From DAOWHW01 sp964493265 (GTDB lineage Archaea; Nanobdellota; Nanobdellia; Pacearchaeales; UBA284): a stretch of 64,000 nt of DNA. Below the pieces are notes generated by a model that was given only the letters and a program-made list of their open reading frames with translations, made no database searches and was not told where the DNA came from. Every line of letters starts with the position of its first letter. The stretch's first letter is position 1. This document shows, one piece after another, positions 8,647 through 17,382 of the stretch. The stretch lies in assembly GCA_964493265.1 (NCBI GenBank), contig CAZBLY010000001.1, positions 37,027-101,026 on the forward strand, read 5' to 3'. The translations under genes were made by a program, and so were the position numbers.

Positions 8647-8987
8647 TAACATTTTCATGCAAAAAAATATCTAAAGAAGACTTAATTAAATGTGCATTTG
8701 CCCTAAATAAAACTGAATATAATTTATTGATTTTTTTATTGAAAAAAGATGAGAAATATACTGCATCTCAAATCTCGCAATTTATTAAACTTGATAGAAC
8801 AACGATCCAAAAAGCAATAAAAAATTTGGTTGGCAAAAAATTAGTAAAAAAGATGCAAAAAAATATCCCAAAAGGAGGATATACTTTTTTATATATAATA
8901 AATGACAAAAAAGAAATTAAAGAAAAAATAAAGATTATAATTCATAGCTGGTGCAAAGTAATTGAGAAAGCTATTAATGAATTATAA
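8646..8987 (+). CDS. Winged-helix HTH regulator (TrmB/MarR-like), start codon unclear
   Basis: The protein has a winged-helix pattern: CAFALNKTEYNLLIFLLKK, then YTASQISQFIKLDRTTIQKA as helix-turn-helix, and a wing at GGYTFLY, ending in a helical tail. The first possible conventional start in frame is TTG at 8727, but this would cut off the first helix. Homology-like sequence (SCKKISKEDLIKCAFAL) runs upstream to about 8652 with no ATG, GTG or TTG before the stop at 8619; only ATA codons at 8643 and 8646 are near. Either a rare start codon is used or a 7-A run at 8661-8667 hides a frameshift. The ATG at 8657 in another frame stops after five codons. It follows glutamate dehydrogenase closely. 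Confidence 0.68.
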   Translation: MTFSCKKISKEDLIKCAFALNKTEYNLLIFLLKKDEKYTASQISQFIKLDRTTIQKAIKNLVGKKLVKKMQKNIPKGGYTFLYIINDKKEIKEKIKIIIHSWCKVIEKAINEL

Positions 8988-9083
8988 TTTTTTAACAAGA
9001 AGTTCAATTAATAAATTATAAAAAAACCAATTATAAACTTTTCTATTCAAAACCTTTAAAAACAAAATCTGTCTCTGATTTAC

Positions 9084-9362
9084 ATGACAAAAAAGAAAAA
9101 GAAGAATAAAAAAGAAGAGAAAGATAATAGAGAAATAGAAGCATATATCTTAATTGGAGTACTTCCTGCAAAAGAAAGAATTGTCTATGAAAAATTAAAA
9201 AAGTTGAAAAAAATTATTCTAATCAACGAGCTTTTTGGTGAGTGGGACATTATTATAGGAATAAATATTTCTAATGCAAAAGAACTTGACACTTTTGTTT
9301 CAGATAAAATAAGGAAAATAAAAGAAATTGGCCTAACATCAACCATGATTGTTGCAAAATAA
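9084..9362 (+). CDS. Lrp/AsnC ligand-binding (RAM) domain protein without HTH
   Basis: After a very basic N terminus (about 12 residues of mostly Lys) the 92-residue protein consists of one alpha-beta sandwich typical of the Lrp/AsnC effector domain: AYILIGVLPAKERIVYEKLK, then LFGEWDIIIGINI, then ending LTSTMIVAK. It lacks the DNA-binding half. Stand-alone RAM proteins can sense amino acids or join full Lrp proteins as mixed oligomers. A TATA-like ACCTTTAAAAAC lies 25-35 bases upstream. It precedes the eL15 gene by 14 bases, so they may be co-transcribed. Confidence 0.8.
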   Translation: MTKKKKKNKKEEKDNREIEAYILIGVLPAKERIVYEKLKKLKKIILINELFGEWDIIIGINISNAKELDTFVSDKIRKIKEIGLTSTMIVAK

Positions 9363-9376
9363 AAACCAAAATCAAA

Positions 9377-9958
9377 ATGAAATCCTCATATAGCTACATC
9401 AGAGAATTATGGAAAAAACCAAGAAAAAATCTAGGTAAACTCTGGCAAGAAAGGCAAATAGAATGGCGTAAAGGCAATACAATAGTTAGAGTTGACAAAC
9501 CCTTAAGACTTGATAGGGCTCGTTCATTAGGTTACAAAGCAAAATCCGGTTTTGTTATTGTTAGAATCAGAATAAAAAGAGGTGGAAGAAAAAGACCAAA
9601 ACCAAAAGGTGGTAGAAGAAGTAAAAGACAGACTATTAAAAAAACCCTTAAAATGAATTATAAATTAGTGGCTGAACAAAGATGCCAAAGAAAATTTCCC
9701 AATCTTGAAGTTTTAAATTCATATTGGATAGGTAAGGATGGAATTCATTATTTTTATGAAATTATTTTAATCGATCCGAGCAGACCAGAAATAAAGAAAG
9801 ATAAAGATATCAAATGGATAACAAACAAAAAACACAAAAAACGAGTTCATAGAGGTCTGACAAGTTCTGCAAGAAAATCCAGAGGTCTTAGAAATAAAGG
9901 CGACCGAGCAATAAAAATCCGGCCATCATTAAGAGCTCATGGAAGGAAAGGGAAATAA
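9377..9958 (+). CDS. rpl15e: 50S ribosomal protein L15e (eL15)
   Basis: A 193-residue strongly basic protein with the classic eL15 beginning (YSYIRELWKKP), the segment LDRARSLGYKAKSGFVIVR, and RGGRKRPKPKGGRRSKR. eL15 is a large-subunit protein shared only by archaea and eukaryotes and binds 23S rRNA. Length and C-terminal basic tail are typical. Confidence 0.97.
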   Translation: MKSSYSYIRELWKKPRKNLGKLWQERQIEWRKGNTIVRVDKPLRLDRARSLGYKAKSGFVIVRIRIKRGGRKRPKPKGGRRSKRQTIKKTLKMNYKLVAEQRCQRKFPNLEVLNSYWIGKDGIHYFYEIILIDPSRPEIKKDKDIKWITNKKHKKRVHRGLTSSARKSRGLRNKGDRAIKIRPSLRAHGRKGK

Positions 9959-9962
9959 GTTT

Positions 9963-10451
9963 CTATAATGGATCAACTCTTATTTCATGAAGAGGCATTC
10001 CTGAAGTATCATAGTTATGAAATAAGTCATTCAACCTACTAATAAATTTGGTTGTTGCTTTCAATTCTTTTTTTGGAATTCCTTTTGTTGAGTAATTTTT
10101 AGAACTAGCTATCCTTTCTAAAACACTAATATAATTATCAATATCTTTTAAAAATTTCTCTGAATAACAATAATTGTGGAATTCTCTGTCTATTCCTTCC
10201 TTAACTACATTAGTAAGTTGAACGAAATCCCAAAAACTTTTATAATGTTCAGGTTTAGGTTCTTCTTTTTTCAAAAAAATATTCAAAAAAATATTACCAT
10301 TTTTCAAGGTGTTTAGATAATCAATACCTTTATTCAAGATTTTCTGTTTTCCTTCAGAACTAAAGGGATAAAAATCATTAAGAACTGATTTTAAATTATT
10401 CAAGAACATTGCTCTTAACAAAATCTCCAACCTAGTCATCTTATCTATCAT
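9963..10451 (-). CDS. Hypothetical protein, helical
   Basis: A 162-residue protein that I do not recognise. It looks all-helical, with one hydrophobic/charged N-terminal helix, a KKEEPKPEHYKSFWDF segment and an ending GMPLHEIRVDPL. There is no signal peptide, no membrane span and only one cysteine. It converges with eL15 (4-base gap). Two other small minus-strand genes near it (13070 and 16627) are equally lineage-specific in appearance, and the tail shows a weak resemblance to their EPL motif. Confidence 0.55.
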   Translation of the reverse strand: MIDKMTRLEILLRAMFLNNLKSVLNDFYPFSSEGKQKILNKGIDYLNTLKNGNIFLNIFLKKEEPKPEHYKSFWDFVQLTNVVKEGIDREFHNYCYSEKFLKDIDNYISVLERIASSKNYSTKGIPKKELKATTKFISRLNDLFHNYDTSGMPLHEIRVDPL

Positions 10452-10533
10452 CTTTTCTTCAAGACATTGGGATTTATATAAATTTCTATGTTAAAAGCAA
10501 AAAATATTTATAGTGGAGGTAATTCTTAAAAAG

Positions 10534-10710
10534 ATGGCAGAATATCAATGTAGAAATTGTGGTTATAAGTTTGAAGGGACTAGAAAACCTTATGCTTGCC
10601 CTTATTGTGGTGAAATTGGAGCAGTTAAACCAACTCCAACAGCTAATGACATTCTTGATGAAGTAACCCCTAAACAACCAGAAGCAGAAGAACCAGCAAA
10701 ATCACAATAA
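10534..10710 (+). CDS. Small rubredoxin-like zinc-ribbon protein
   Basis: The start is set at the ATG at 10534, 13 bases after a GGAGGT site, rather than the GTG upstream, which overlaps that site. The 58-residue product has two CxxC knuckles, YQCRNCGYKF and YACPYCGEIG, forming a zinc or iron site of rubredoxin type. The tail is acidic and Pro/Glu rich. Such proteins can be electron carriers or small zinc ribbons of unknown function; the sequence alone does not decide. Confidence 0.75.
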   Translation: MAEYQCRNCGYKFEGTRKPYACPYCGEIGAVKPTPTANDILDEVTPKQPEAEEPAKSQ

Positions 10711-10786
10711 ATTTAGAGAAAAATTATTAAATTAAGTTTCTTTGTATTCTGTATAAAATTTGTATTAATTACAATTCTATTTTAAA

Positions 10787-11902
10787 ATGGGTGAAGAAAC
10801 AGAAAAAAATCAAAAAGAAGAAAAAGAAACTAATGAACATAAAGCAGAAAGAGAGAGATATGAAAGAGAATTAGATGAACTTTTTGAAGTAATTAAACTT
10901 GTAACCCCTGGAACAGAATTGAGAGCAGCAATAGATGATATAGCAAAAACCGGCCACGGAGGTCTTATTGTTATTGGAAACAGCCCCGAAGTTCTTAAAA
11001 TTATCAACGGGGGATTTAAGATTGATTGCAAATTTGTTCCGCAAAAACTTGTTGAATTAAGCAAGATGGATGGAGCAATTATTCTTTCTGATGATTTAAA
11101 TAAAATTGTTTATTGCAACACTCTATTAGTTCCTGATTATACTATTGATACAAATGAAACTGGAACAAGATTTAAAGCAGCTGAGAGAACAGCCAAACAC
11201 ACATCCAGGCCAGTTTTAGCAATTTCTGAAAAAAGAAAAACAATATCCCTATATTATAAAAATACAAAATATGATTTAAGAAATACTGGAGAAATTCTTA
11301 ATAAAGCTGTAGAAACTATGAGAATGCTAGAAAAACATAAAGAAATACTGGATGAACTTCTTGTTAATTTAAATGTTCTTGAATTTAATAATCTAGTAAC
11401 TCTAAAAGACATTGTTTCTTGCATCCAAAGAATGGAAATTATATCAAAGATCAGTGAACAAATCAAAAGATATCTCATTGAATTGGGAAGTGAAGGGAAT
11501 ATGGTTAAAATTCTGCTCAAAGAAGTAATTAAAGGAATAGGAATAGAAAAAGACCTCATTCTTAAAGATTATAGTAGAAATTGGGAATTTACTAAAACCG
11601 CCCTGCCAACCCTAACTTTTGATGATCTTGGAGAATCAGAAAATATTGTAAGAGTTCTTCTTTATTCAAGTTTTTCAGATTCTGTCATTCCAATAGGTCA
11701 TCGTTTACTTTCAAAAATTTCCATAAATGAAGAATCAAAAGAAAGTCTTATATTACATCTTAAAAATCTTCCAACAATTTTAAATCTTGCAGCAACAGAT
11801 CAAAATAAATTAGATGGCCTTATAGGGGAAAAAGATACAAAAAAAATGATTAAAGAGTTAAATACTCTAAAAGATTATGCTCTTATTGGTAAAAAGATTT
11901 AA
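10787..11902 (+). CDS. disA: DisA-type diadenylate cyclase (c-di-AMP synthase)
   Basis: DisA makes cyclic di-AMP from two ATP while scanning DNA. After a charged 25-residue extension the DAC domain shows TPGTELRAAIDDIAKTGHGG, the DGA motif (95-97) and GTR-FK at 126-130. The helical linker domain follows, and the C terminus (about 290-371) resembles the HhH DNA-binding domain, with GHRLLSKI and a following helical repeat. Length (371) equals bacterial DisA, unlike the short archaeal DacZ type. The RHR motif, 33 residues after DGA in Bacillus DisA, reads RFK here at the same spacing, so two ATP-contact residues differ. The next gene is a DHH phosphoesterase, a plausible partner for breakdown. 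Confidence 0.85.
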   Translation: MGEETEKNQKEEKETNEHKAERERYERELDELFEVIKLVTPGTELRAAIDDIAKTGHGGLIVIGNSPEVLKIINGGFKIDCKFVPQKLVELSKMDGAIILSDDLNKIVYCNTLLVPDYTIDTNETGTRFKAAERTAKHTSRPVLAISEKRKTISLYYKNTKYDLRNTGEILNKAVETMRMLEKHKEILDELLVNLNVLEFNNLVTLKDIVSCIQRMEIISKISEQIKRYLIELGSEGNMVKILLKEVIKGIGIEKDLILKDYSRNWEFTKTALPTLTFDDLGESENIVRVLLYSSFSDSVIPIGHRLLSKISINEESKESLILHLKNLPTILNLAATDQNKLDGLIGEKDTKKMIKELNTLKDYALIGKKI

Positions 11903-11963
11903 AATATAGATTTAAAACATATATTTAAAATAAAAAACAAACAAAATTAAATAAATTATTAAA

Positions 11964-13013
11964 ATGCTCACTTCAAAACAAATAGATGAATTTAGAAATA
12001 TCCTGCAAAAAACCCAAAACCCTCTTTTTTTGTTTGATGATGATGTTGATGGTCTTACATCTTTTCTTCTTTTAGCAAGTTTTTGTGGAAAAGGAAAAGG
12101 GGTTGCAATAAAAAGTTCTCCTGATTTAAACGAGTCTTATATTCGAAAGTTGCATGAATTTAACCCAGATTATGTTTTTATTCTTGACAAACCTTTAGTA
12201 AGCAAAGAATTTATAGAAAGAACTAAAGAAATTGGGCTTCCAATTATGTGGTTAGATCATCATCCAAAACCACAAAATGCAGATGATGAAGGAATTTTAT
12301 ATTTTAATCCTTTAATATCCCTAAAACCAAGTCATGAACCAACATCTTATTTGGCTTATAAAATAACAAAGAAAAAAGAAGATGAATGGATAGCAATGAT
12401 AGGTTGTATAGCTGACTGGTTTATTCCTGATTTTGCTGATTCTTTCTCTAAAAAATATCCTGATTTATTCACAAAGACCACAGACCCTGCAAAAGCACTT
12501 TATGAAACAGAAATTGGGAAAATAGTAAAAATGCTAAGTTTTGCTCTCAAAGACAGAACAAGTGTTGTAGTTCAAATGTTAAAAAACCTTCTAACATTAA
12601 AAGGGCCTCGTGAAATTTTAGATATTACAAATAAAACTACCAGCATTCATAAAAGATATAAACAAATAAATCAAAAATATGAAAAACTTTTAAATAAGGC
12701 AAAAGATATTGCAAAAACAACTAAAAATAAAAAGTTTTTATTTTTTCAATATGGTGGCGAATTAAGTATTAGTTCAGAGCTTTCTAATGAACTTAGTTAT
12801 TTTTATCCAGATAGAGTGGTTTTAGTTGCATATATAAAAGGAACAAAAGTAAATGCATCTATCAGGGGAAAAACAGATGTTAGAGAACTAATGAATAAAG
12901 GTCTTGAAGGAATAGAAAGCAGTCATGGCGGGCATAAAAATGCTTCAGGAGCCACCTTACATGTTGAAGACCTCCCAAAATTTAGGGATAGGCTGACTAA
13001 ACTATTAAAATAA
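11964..13013 (+). CDS. DHH-DHHA1 phosphoesterase (RecJ-like; possible c-di-AMP phosphodiesterase)
   Basis: A 349-residue member of the DHH superfamily. Motif I is DDDVDG (25-30), motif II has Asp75 in FILDKP, motif III is LDHHPKP with the DHH triplet at 98-100, and the DHHA1 domain ends with GGHKNASG (322-329), which binds the substrate. These sites coordinate two manganese ions. Family members are either RecJ-like nucleases (archaeal GAN), nanoRNases or c-di-AMP/pAp phosphodiesterases. Position 61 bases after a DisA gene favours nucleotide turnover, but a GAN-like replication role cannot be excluded. Confidence 0.85.
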   Translation: MLTSKQIDEFRNILQKTQNPLFLFDDDVDGLTSFLLLASFCGKGKGVAIKSSPDLNESYIRKLHEFNPDYVFILDKPLVSKEFIERTKEIGLPIMWLDHHPKPQNADDEGILYFNPLISLKPSHEPTSYLAYKITKKKEDEWIAMIGCIADWFIPDFADSFSKKYPDLFTKTTDPAKALYETEIGKIVKMLSFALKDRTSVVVQMLKNLLTLKGPREILDITNKTTSIHKRYKQINQKYEKLLNKAKDIAKTTKNKKFLFFQYGGELSISSELSNELSYFYPDRVVLVAYIKGTKVNASIRGKTDVRELMNKGLEGIESSHGGHKNASGATLHVEDLPKFRDRLTKLLK

Positions 13014-13069
13014 AAAATAGCCAAAAAGAATTCGCTAAAAGTGTGTTATGTCTAATTGATCGGCGGCAC

Positions 13070-13390
13070 TTAAGAATATTTTTTGAAAATTAACTCCAAC
13101 CTTCTATCAAGAGAAAACATATCAAATTCTAATAAGTCATCCTGAATACTAATAAGTTTTTCTTTATCGTCTTGGTATGTTAACAGAGGATTCATGTCTA
13201 GTTGATCATCACTGTCGCGAATAGGCTCACCATCTGATCCAAGAGGCTCAAATGATCTAATATCCAAATAACAAGCATTCCTTGGAACGCGAAGTATTAT
13301 TTTATCATTGCAAACATTATCTAATGTTAGATGCAGTGGAACTTCCACGTTTTTTCCTTGGTATTCTTTTGGAATAATATAATCAGGCAT
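13070..13390 (-). CDS. Hypothetical protein sharing a motif with the gene at 16627
   Basis: A 106-residue acidic protein, not recognised. It includes ACYLDIRSFEPLGSDGEPIRD (split here: ACYLDIRSF, EPLGSDGEPIRD), which resembles YFCLDTHDF...LEPLDNKGNTIRD in the 204-residue protein encoded at 16627-17241. The shared pattern is C-L-D near the start, then EPL, a G, and IRD. The short form looks like the C-terminal part of the longer protein. It converges with the DHH gene. Confidence 0.5.
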   Translation of the reverse strand: MPDYIIPKEYQGKNVEVPLHLTLDNVCNDKIILRVPRNACYLDIRSFEPLGSDGEPIRDSDDQLDMNPLLTYQDDKEKLISIQDDLLEFDMFSLDRRLELIFKKYS

Positions 13391-13424
13391 AAAATAAAAT
13401 ATTTTTTAATCTTAATAAATCTTG

Positions 13425-13490
13425 CTCCACCTTGCAACCCAAAATCCCTCTGATTTTGCCCTCACAAGTTCAGGGACGCCTAACAGCAAT
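13425..13490. ncRNA. Candidate structured RNA upstream of uL16/L10e
   Basis: This stretch is clearly richer in G+C than its surroundings and encodes no ORF. It contains a perfect 7-bp hairpin (CAAAATC 13440-13446 with GATTTTG 13452-13458, 5-base loop) followed by a second small one (CCCT 13459-13462 with AGGG 13472-13475). The strand is not certain. It could be an untranslated leader element or a small guide RNA; no clear C/D or ACA boxes were identified. Confidence 0.3.
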
Positions 13491-13562
13491 TAATCTCAAC
13501 TATAAAAAACCTTAAAAAACTTTAAAAACAACTCTTTCTTACTATTATAGAGGAGAAAAACG

Positions 13563-14108
13563 ATGGGATTAAGAAAAGGTCATTGTTATAATAAAATTAC
13601 TAGACGTCCATATACTCGGAAAAGCAAGGTTAGAACTAAGAGTTATATTAAGACAAGTCCGCCTAATAAAATTGCAAAATATGTTATGGGCGACATTCCT
13701 GGATTTTTTAACAATAAATATCCTGTTTCTATTTCTCTTATAGCTCTAGAACCAGTACAAATTAGAGATAATTCATTAGAAGCTTCTAGACAAGTTATTA
13801 CTAGACATTTAGAAAAAAAATTCAAAGGAGCTTTTTATTTTGTTGTTAGTGCTTATCCTCATCATATCCTTAGAGAAAATAAAATGTTAACAGGTGCTGG
13901 AGCAGATAGAATGCAGACAGGAATGCAGCAAAGTTTTGGAAAACCAGTTGGTATAGCTGCAAGAGTCAAGGCAGGTGGAAAAATCTTTACTGTAATGTGT
14001 AATAAAAGTGGTGTTCCTATAGTAAGAAAAATTTTCGCAAAAGTAAAATCAAAAATCCCAGGTAAAAAATCCGTTATAGTCAAAGAAATAAAGAAAATTA
14101 AAAAATAA
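13563..14108 (+). CDS. rpl10e: 50S ribosomal protein L10e (uL16)
   Basis: The 181-residue protein begins MGLRKGHCY and has the uL16/L10e sequence features: TRRPYTRKSKVR, a central AYPHHILRENKM segment and GADRMQTGMQQSFGKP. It sits near the peptidyl transferase and tRNA-binding region of the large subunit. An AGAGGAGA site precedes the ATG and a TATA-like ACTTTAAAAAC lies about 35 bases upstream. Confidence 0.96.
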   Translation: MGLRKGHCYNKITRRPYTRKSKVRTKSYIKTSPPNKIAKYVMGDIPGFFNNKYPVSISLIALEPVQIRDNSLEASRQVITRHLEKKFKGAFYFVVSAYPHHILRENKMLTGAGADRMQTGMQQSFGKPVGIAARVKAGGKIFTVMCNKSGVPIVRKIFAKVKSKIPGKKSVIVKEIKKIKK

Positions 14109-14150
14109 AACCAGAATCCATCAACCAAAAAAGAGGCAAGGCCAAAACAT

Positions 14151-16601
14151 ATGGAAGAAATAGATAAGAACAAAGAAGATAAAAATAAAGAGATGTGGCA
14201 AGAAGGAGAGCCTCAAAAAATTGTTGATAGTTCTCGTAATATTGTATGGCTTTCTGAAATTGGAAAAAAAGATATAAATATTGCAGGCGGAAAAGGAGCC
14301 AATCTTGCTGAAATGTATAATGCAGAATTACCAGTTCCACCAGCTTTTATTATTACAGCCCAAGCTTATCAAAATTTCATTGAATATTCTAAAATCAAAG
14401 ATAAAATTCTTGAAATAGCAAACAGTATTAATCTTGAAAATACGCAAGAATTAGAAGAGAAATCAAAAGAAATTAGAAATTTAATAATTAAAGCAGAAAT
14501 GCCGGAAAAATTAAAAAAAGAAATTATTGAATCTTATTCTAATATAAATGTTGATAGGGCTGCTCTTGAAGAAGCATCCTCAGATGCCTTAGGAATTATT
14601 AGAGCAGCAAAAGAGCCATGTTTTGTTGCAGTAAGAAGTTCAGCTACAACAGAAGATCTTAGCACAGCAAGTTTTGCAGGACAACAAGATACTTTTCTAA
14701 ATATCAAAGGGAATAAAGATCTTCTTGAATCAATTAAAAAATGTTGGGCATCTTTATTCACAGCAAGAGCAACATATTATAGAACAAGAAAAGGATTTTC
14801 CCATGAAAACAGTTTTATTGCGGTAGTTATTCAAAAAATGATTAATTCTGAAAAATCTGGTGTTACATTTACAATCAATCCATTAACAAACAATAAAGAA
14901 GAGATAATTATTGAAGCTGTTTTTGGTTTGGGCGAAGGAATTGTTTCAGGAACAATAGAACCAGATAGTTATGTTATAGATAAAAAAAATCTCAGACTTA
15001 AGAAAAAAAGAATTGGAAATAAAAAACTCTCTTTTATGAGGGCAGCCAGTGGAGAAACCATTAAAAAAGAAGTTCCAGAAAAAATTTGGAAAAAAGAAGT
15101 TCTCGATGGTCTTGAACTAAGAAAATTATCCAATTATGCTATAAAAATTGAAGAACACTATAAATGGCCCCAAGATATTGAATGGGCAATAGAAGGCGGC
15201 CATATTTATATTGTTCAAAGTCGGCCAGTCACAACAATTGAAAAAGAAATAAAAGAAACCAAACAAATAGAAGGACAAGAATTATTAAAAGGGTTAGCAG
15301 CCTCCCCAGGTTTAGTATCTGGAAAAGTAAAAATTATCCATAATCTATCTGAATTATCAAAAATTCAAAAAGGCGACATACTTGTAACAAAAATGACAAA
15401 TCCAGACATGGTTGTTACAATGCAAAAAGCTTTAGCAATAGTAACAGATGAAGGTGGCTTAACCTGTCATGCAGCTATAATATCTCGTGAAATTGGGGTT
15501 CCAGCCATAGTAGGAACGAAAAAAGCAACACAAATTCTTAAAGATGGCCAAATAATTACAGTAGATGGAAGACGCGGTAAAATCTATAAAGGAACAATAG
15601 AAACAATAGAGAAACCATCAGAAGAATCAATAGAAAAAGAAGAGAAAGAAAAGCCTGCTGAACAAATAAAAGTTCCATTAATACCTAAACATGTTAAAGA
15701 AGCTTATGAACAAGTAAGGGCTAAAAAATATGAAAGAATAAAACCATTAGTTAAGGTTAATTGTGATATTCCAGACGTTGTAGAAAGAGCTGTTGCAACA
15801 GAACCAGATGGTGTTGGTCTTGTTAGAATAGAATTTATTATTGCTCAAGGAAGAATACATCCAGCAGAATTTATAAGAAGAAAAGAACAAGATAAATATA
15901 CAGATATTCTTGTCAAAGGAATAGAAAAAATAGCCAAAGCATTTCAAGGCAAGCCAGTTTGGGTAAGAACATCTGATATAAGAACAGATGAATATAGGGG
16001 GCTTGAAGGAGCAAACAATGAACCAAGAGAAAGCAATCCAATGATAGGATGGCATGGCATTCGTCGAGGATTAGATGAACCAGAGCTTCTCAAGGCAGAA
16101 TTACAAGCAATAAAAAAACTTCATGAAAAAGGTTATAAAAATGTTGGGGTTATGGTTCCTTTTCTAATTAATGTTGATGAGCTGAAAAAAGCTAAAGCTA
16201 TGATGAATTCAATAGGGCTTCAACCAGGCAAAGATGTTGAATTTGGTATCATGATTGAAACTCCCGCATCTTGCTGGATAATTGAAGATTTATGCAAAGA
16301 AGGAATAGACTTTATTTCTTTTGGAACAAATGACCTCACCCAACTTAGCCTTGGAATAGATAGAAATAATGAAAGACTTGCTCGAAATTACAATGAAATG
16401 CATCCAAGCATTATTGGACAAATAACTCAAGTAATACACATCTGTCAAAAATATAATGTTCAAACATCTATCTGCGGCCAGGCAGGATCAATTCCAGCAA
16501 TGGCGCGATTCCTGACAAAACAAGGAATAACTAGTATCTCAGCCAACATTGATTCAGTTGCCCTCATCAGAGATGCTGTCAATGATGCTTTTAAGAATTA
16601 A
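14151..16601 (+). CDS. ppsA: Phosphoenolpyruvate synthase
   Basis: This enzyme turns pyruvate, ATP and water into PEP, AMP and phosphate; in archaea it may also run toward pyruvate. The N-terminal ATP-grasp part shows GGKGANLAEM and VRSSATTEDL, the phosphohistidine domain has DEGGLTCHAAI with the catalytic His, and the C-terminal PEP barrel has FISFGTNDLTQL and SICGQAG, the latter with the expected Cys. At 816 residues it is full length. A charged 30-residue N-terminal extension and a Glu/Lys linker (about residues 485-505) are the only additions. It links lower glycolysis/gluconeogenesis to energy state. Confidence 0.96.
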   Translation: MEEIDKNKEDKNKEMWQEGEPQKIVDSSRNIVWLSEIGKKDINIAGGKGANLAEMYNAELPVPPAFIITAQAYQNFIEYSKIKDKILEIANSINLENTQELEEKSKEIRNLIIKAEMPEKLKKEIIESYSNINVDRAALEEASSDALGIIRAAKEPCFVAVRSSATTEDLSTASFAGQQDTFLNIKGNKDLLESIKKCWASLFTARATYYRTRKGFSHENSFIAVVIQKMINSEKSGVTFTINPLTNNKEEIIIEAVFGLGEGIVSGTIEPDSYVIDKKNLRLKKKRIGNKKLSFMRAASGETIKKEVPEKIWKKEVLDGLELRKLSNYAIKIEEHYKWPQDIEWAIEGGHIYIVQSRPVTTIEKEIKETKQIEGQELLKGLAASPGLVSGKVKIIHNLSELSKIQKGDILVTKMTNPDMVVTMQKALAIVTDEGGLTCHAAIISREIGVPAIVGTKKATQILKDGQIITVDGRRGKIYKGTIETIEKPSEESIEKEEKEKPAEQIKVPLIPKHVKEAYEQVRAKKYERIKPLVKVNCDIPDVVERAVATEPDGVGLVRIEFIIAQGRIHPAEFIRRKEQDKYTDILVKGIEKIAKAFQGKPVWVRTSDIRTDEYRGLEGANNEPRESNPMIGWHGIRRGLDEPELLKAELQAIKKLHEKGYKNVGVMVPFLINVDELKKAKAMMNSIGLQPGKDVEFGIMIETPASCWIIEDLCKEGIDFISFGTNDLTQLSLGIDRNNERLARNYNEMHPSIIGQITQVIHICQKYNVQTSICGQAGSIPAMARFLTKQGITSISANIDSVALIRDAVNDAFKN

Positions 16602-16626
16602 GATTTAAAATTTTTTGTTTTTATTT

Positions 16627-17241
16627 TTATTTTTTATTAAAATAAAAATTATCACTTCGCCTAAATGGAAAATCCTTACTATATTTTGTTGGTAGTAATC
16701 TCATTTTATCATTTATTAAACTAGGATCTCTAATAGTGTTGCCTTTATTATCTAATGGTTCTAAAGAAATATTGACAAAATCATGCGTATCTAAACAAAA
16801 ATAAAGTGGAATAGCTTTGACTGTCTTTACTAAGTCTCTAGCTTTTTTTGCCTCTTGTACATTTATCTTTTTATCTATAATCCCAAAACACAGATATGGG
16901 TTCTTAATGCATTTTTTCTTCTCTTCTTCAAACATAGAACTACCTATTAAAAGATGTTCTTGATAATTTAAAAAATCAGACGCAGGTCTATAACCTTTAT
17001 CATAAAGAGTTTTTTCCACTTGTTTAATTAATTCCGTATATCTTTCTCTATCCTTCTCAAGTAAATGATTAAAGTAAAATTTATATCTAGACAATCCCAG
17101 CAAAGAAATTTTGTGAGTTGGAATACTAGAATCAAAACATTTTTCTAAATAGTTTAATGCATCTTTAGCTGAATCTGAATGGGGTTTAGATTTAATTTTC
17201 CCTAATATTTCTTTAAATTCAACTAAGATCTGATTAGTCAT
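16627..17241 (-). CDS. Hypothetical protein, longer relative of the gene at 13070
   Basis: A 204-residue protein of unknown function. Its N-terminal two thirds is helical and charged, with no signal or membrane span. The C-terminal third holds YFCLDTHDFVNISLEPL followed by DNKGNTIRDPSL, the motif also found in the 106-residue protein at 13070. It converges with the PEP synthase gene (25-base gap). Its promoter side faces the gap before deoxyhypusine synthase. Confidence 0.55.
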   Translation of the reverse strand: MTNQILVEFKEILGKIKSKPHSDSAKDALNYLEKCFDSSIPTHKISLLGLSRYKFYFNHLLEKDRERYTELIKQVEKTLYDKGYRPASDFLNYQEHLLIGSSMFEEEKKKCIKNPYLCFGIIDKKINVQEAKKARDLVKTVKAIPLYFCLDTHDFVNISLEPLDNKGNTIRDPSLINDKMRLLPTKYSKDFPFRRSDNFYFNKK

Positions 17242-17382
17242 TTAATTATATAAAAAGACAGATTTATAAATTTATGGTATTGTTACGCCTCTAAAATAAT
17301 AACATTAATCATACACAAACCCACAACTAAAAAAATAATAAACTTTAAAAATATCTTTCAATTAAAAGATATAGAAAAAAAT

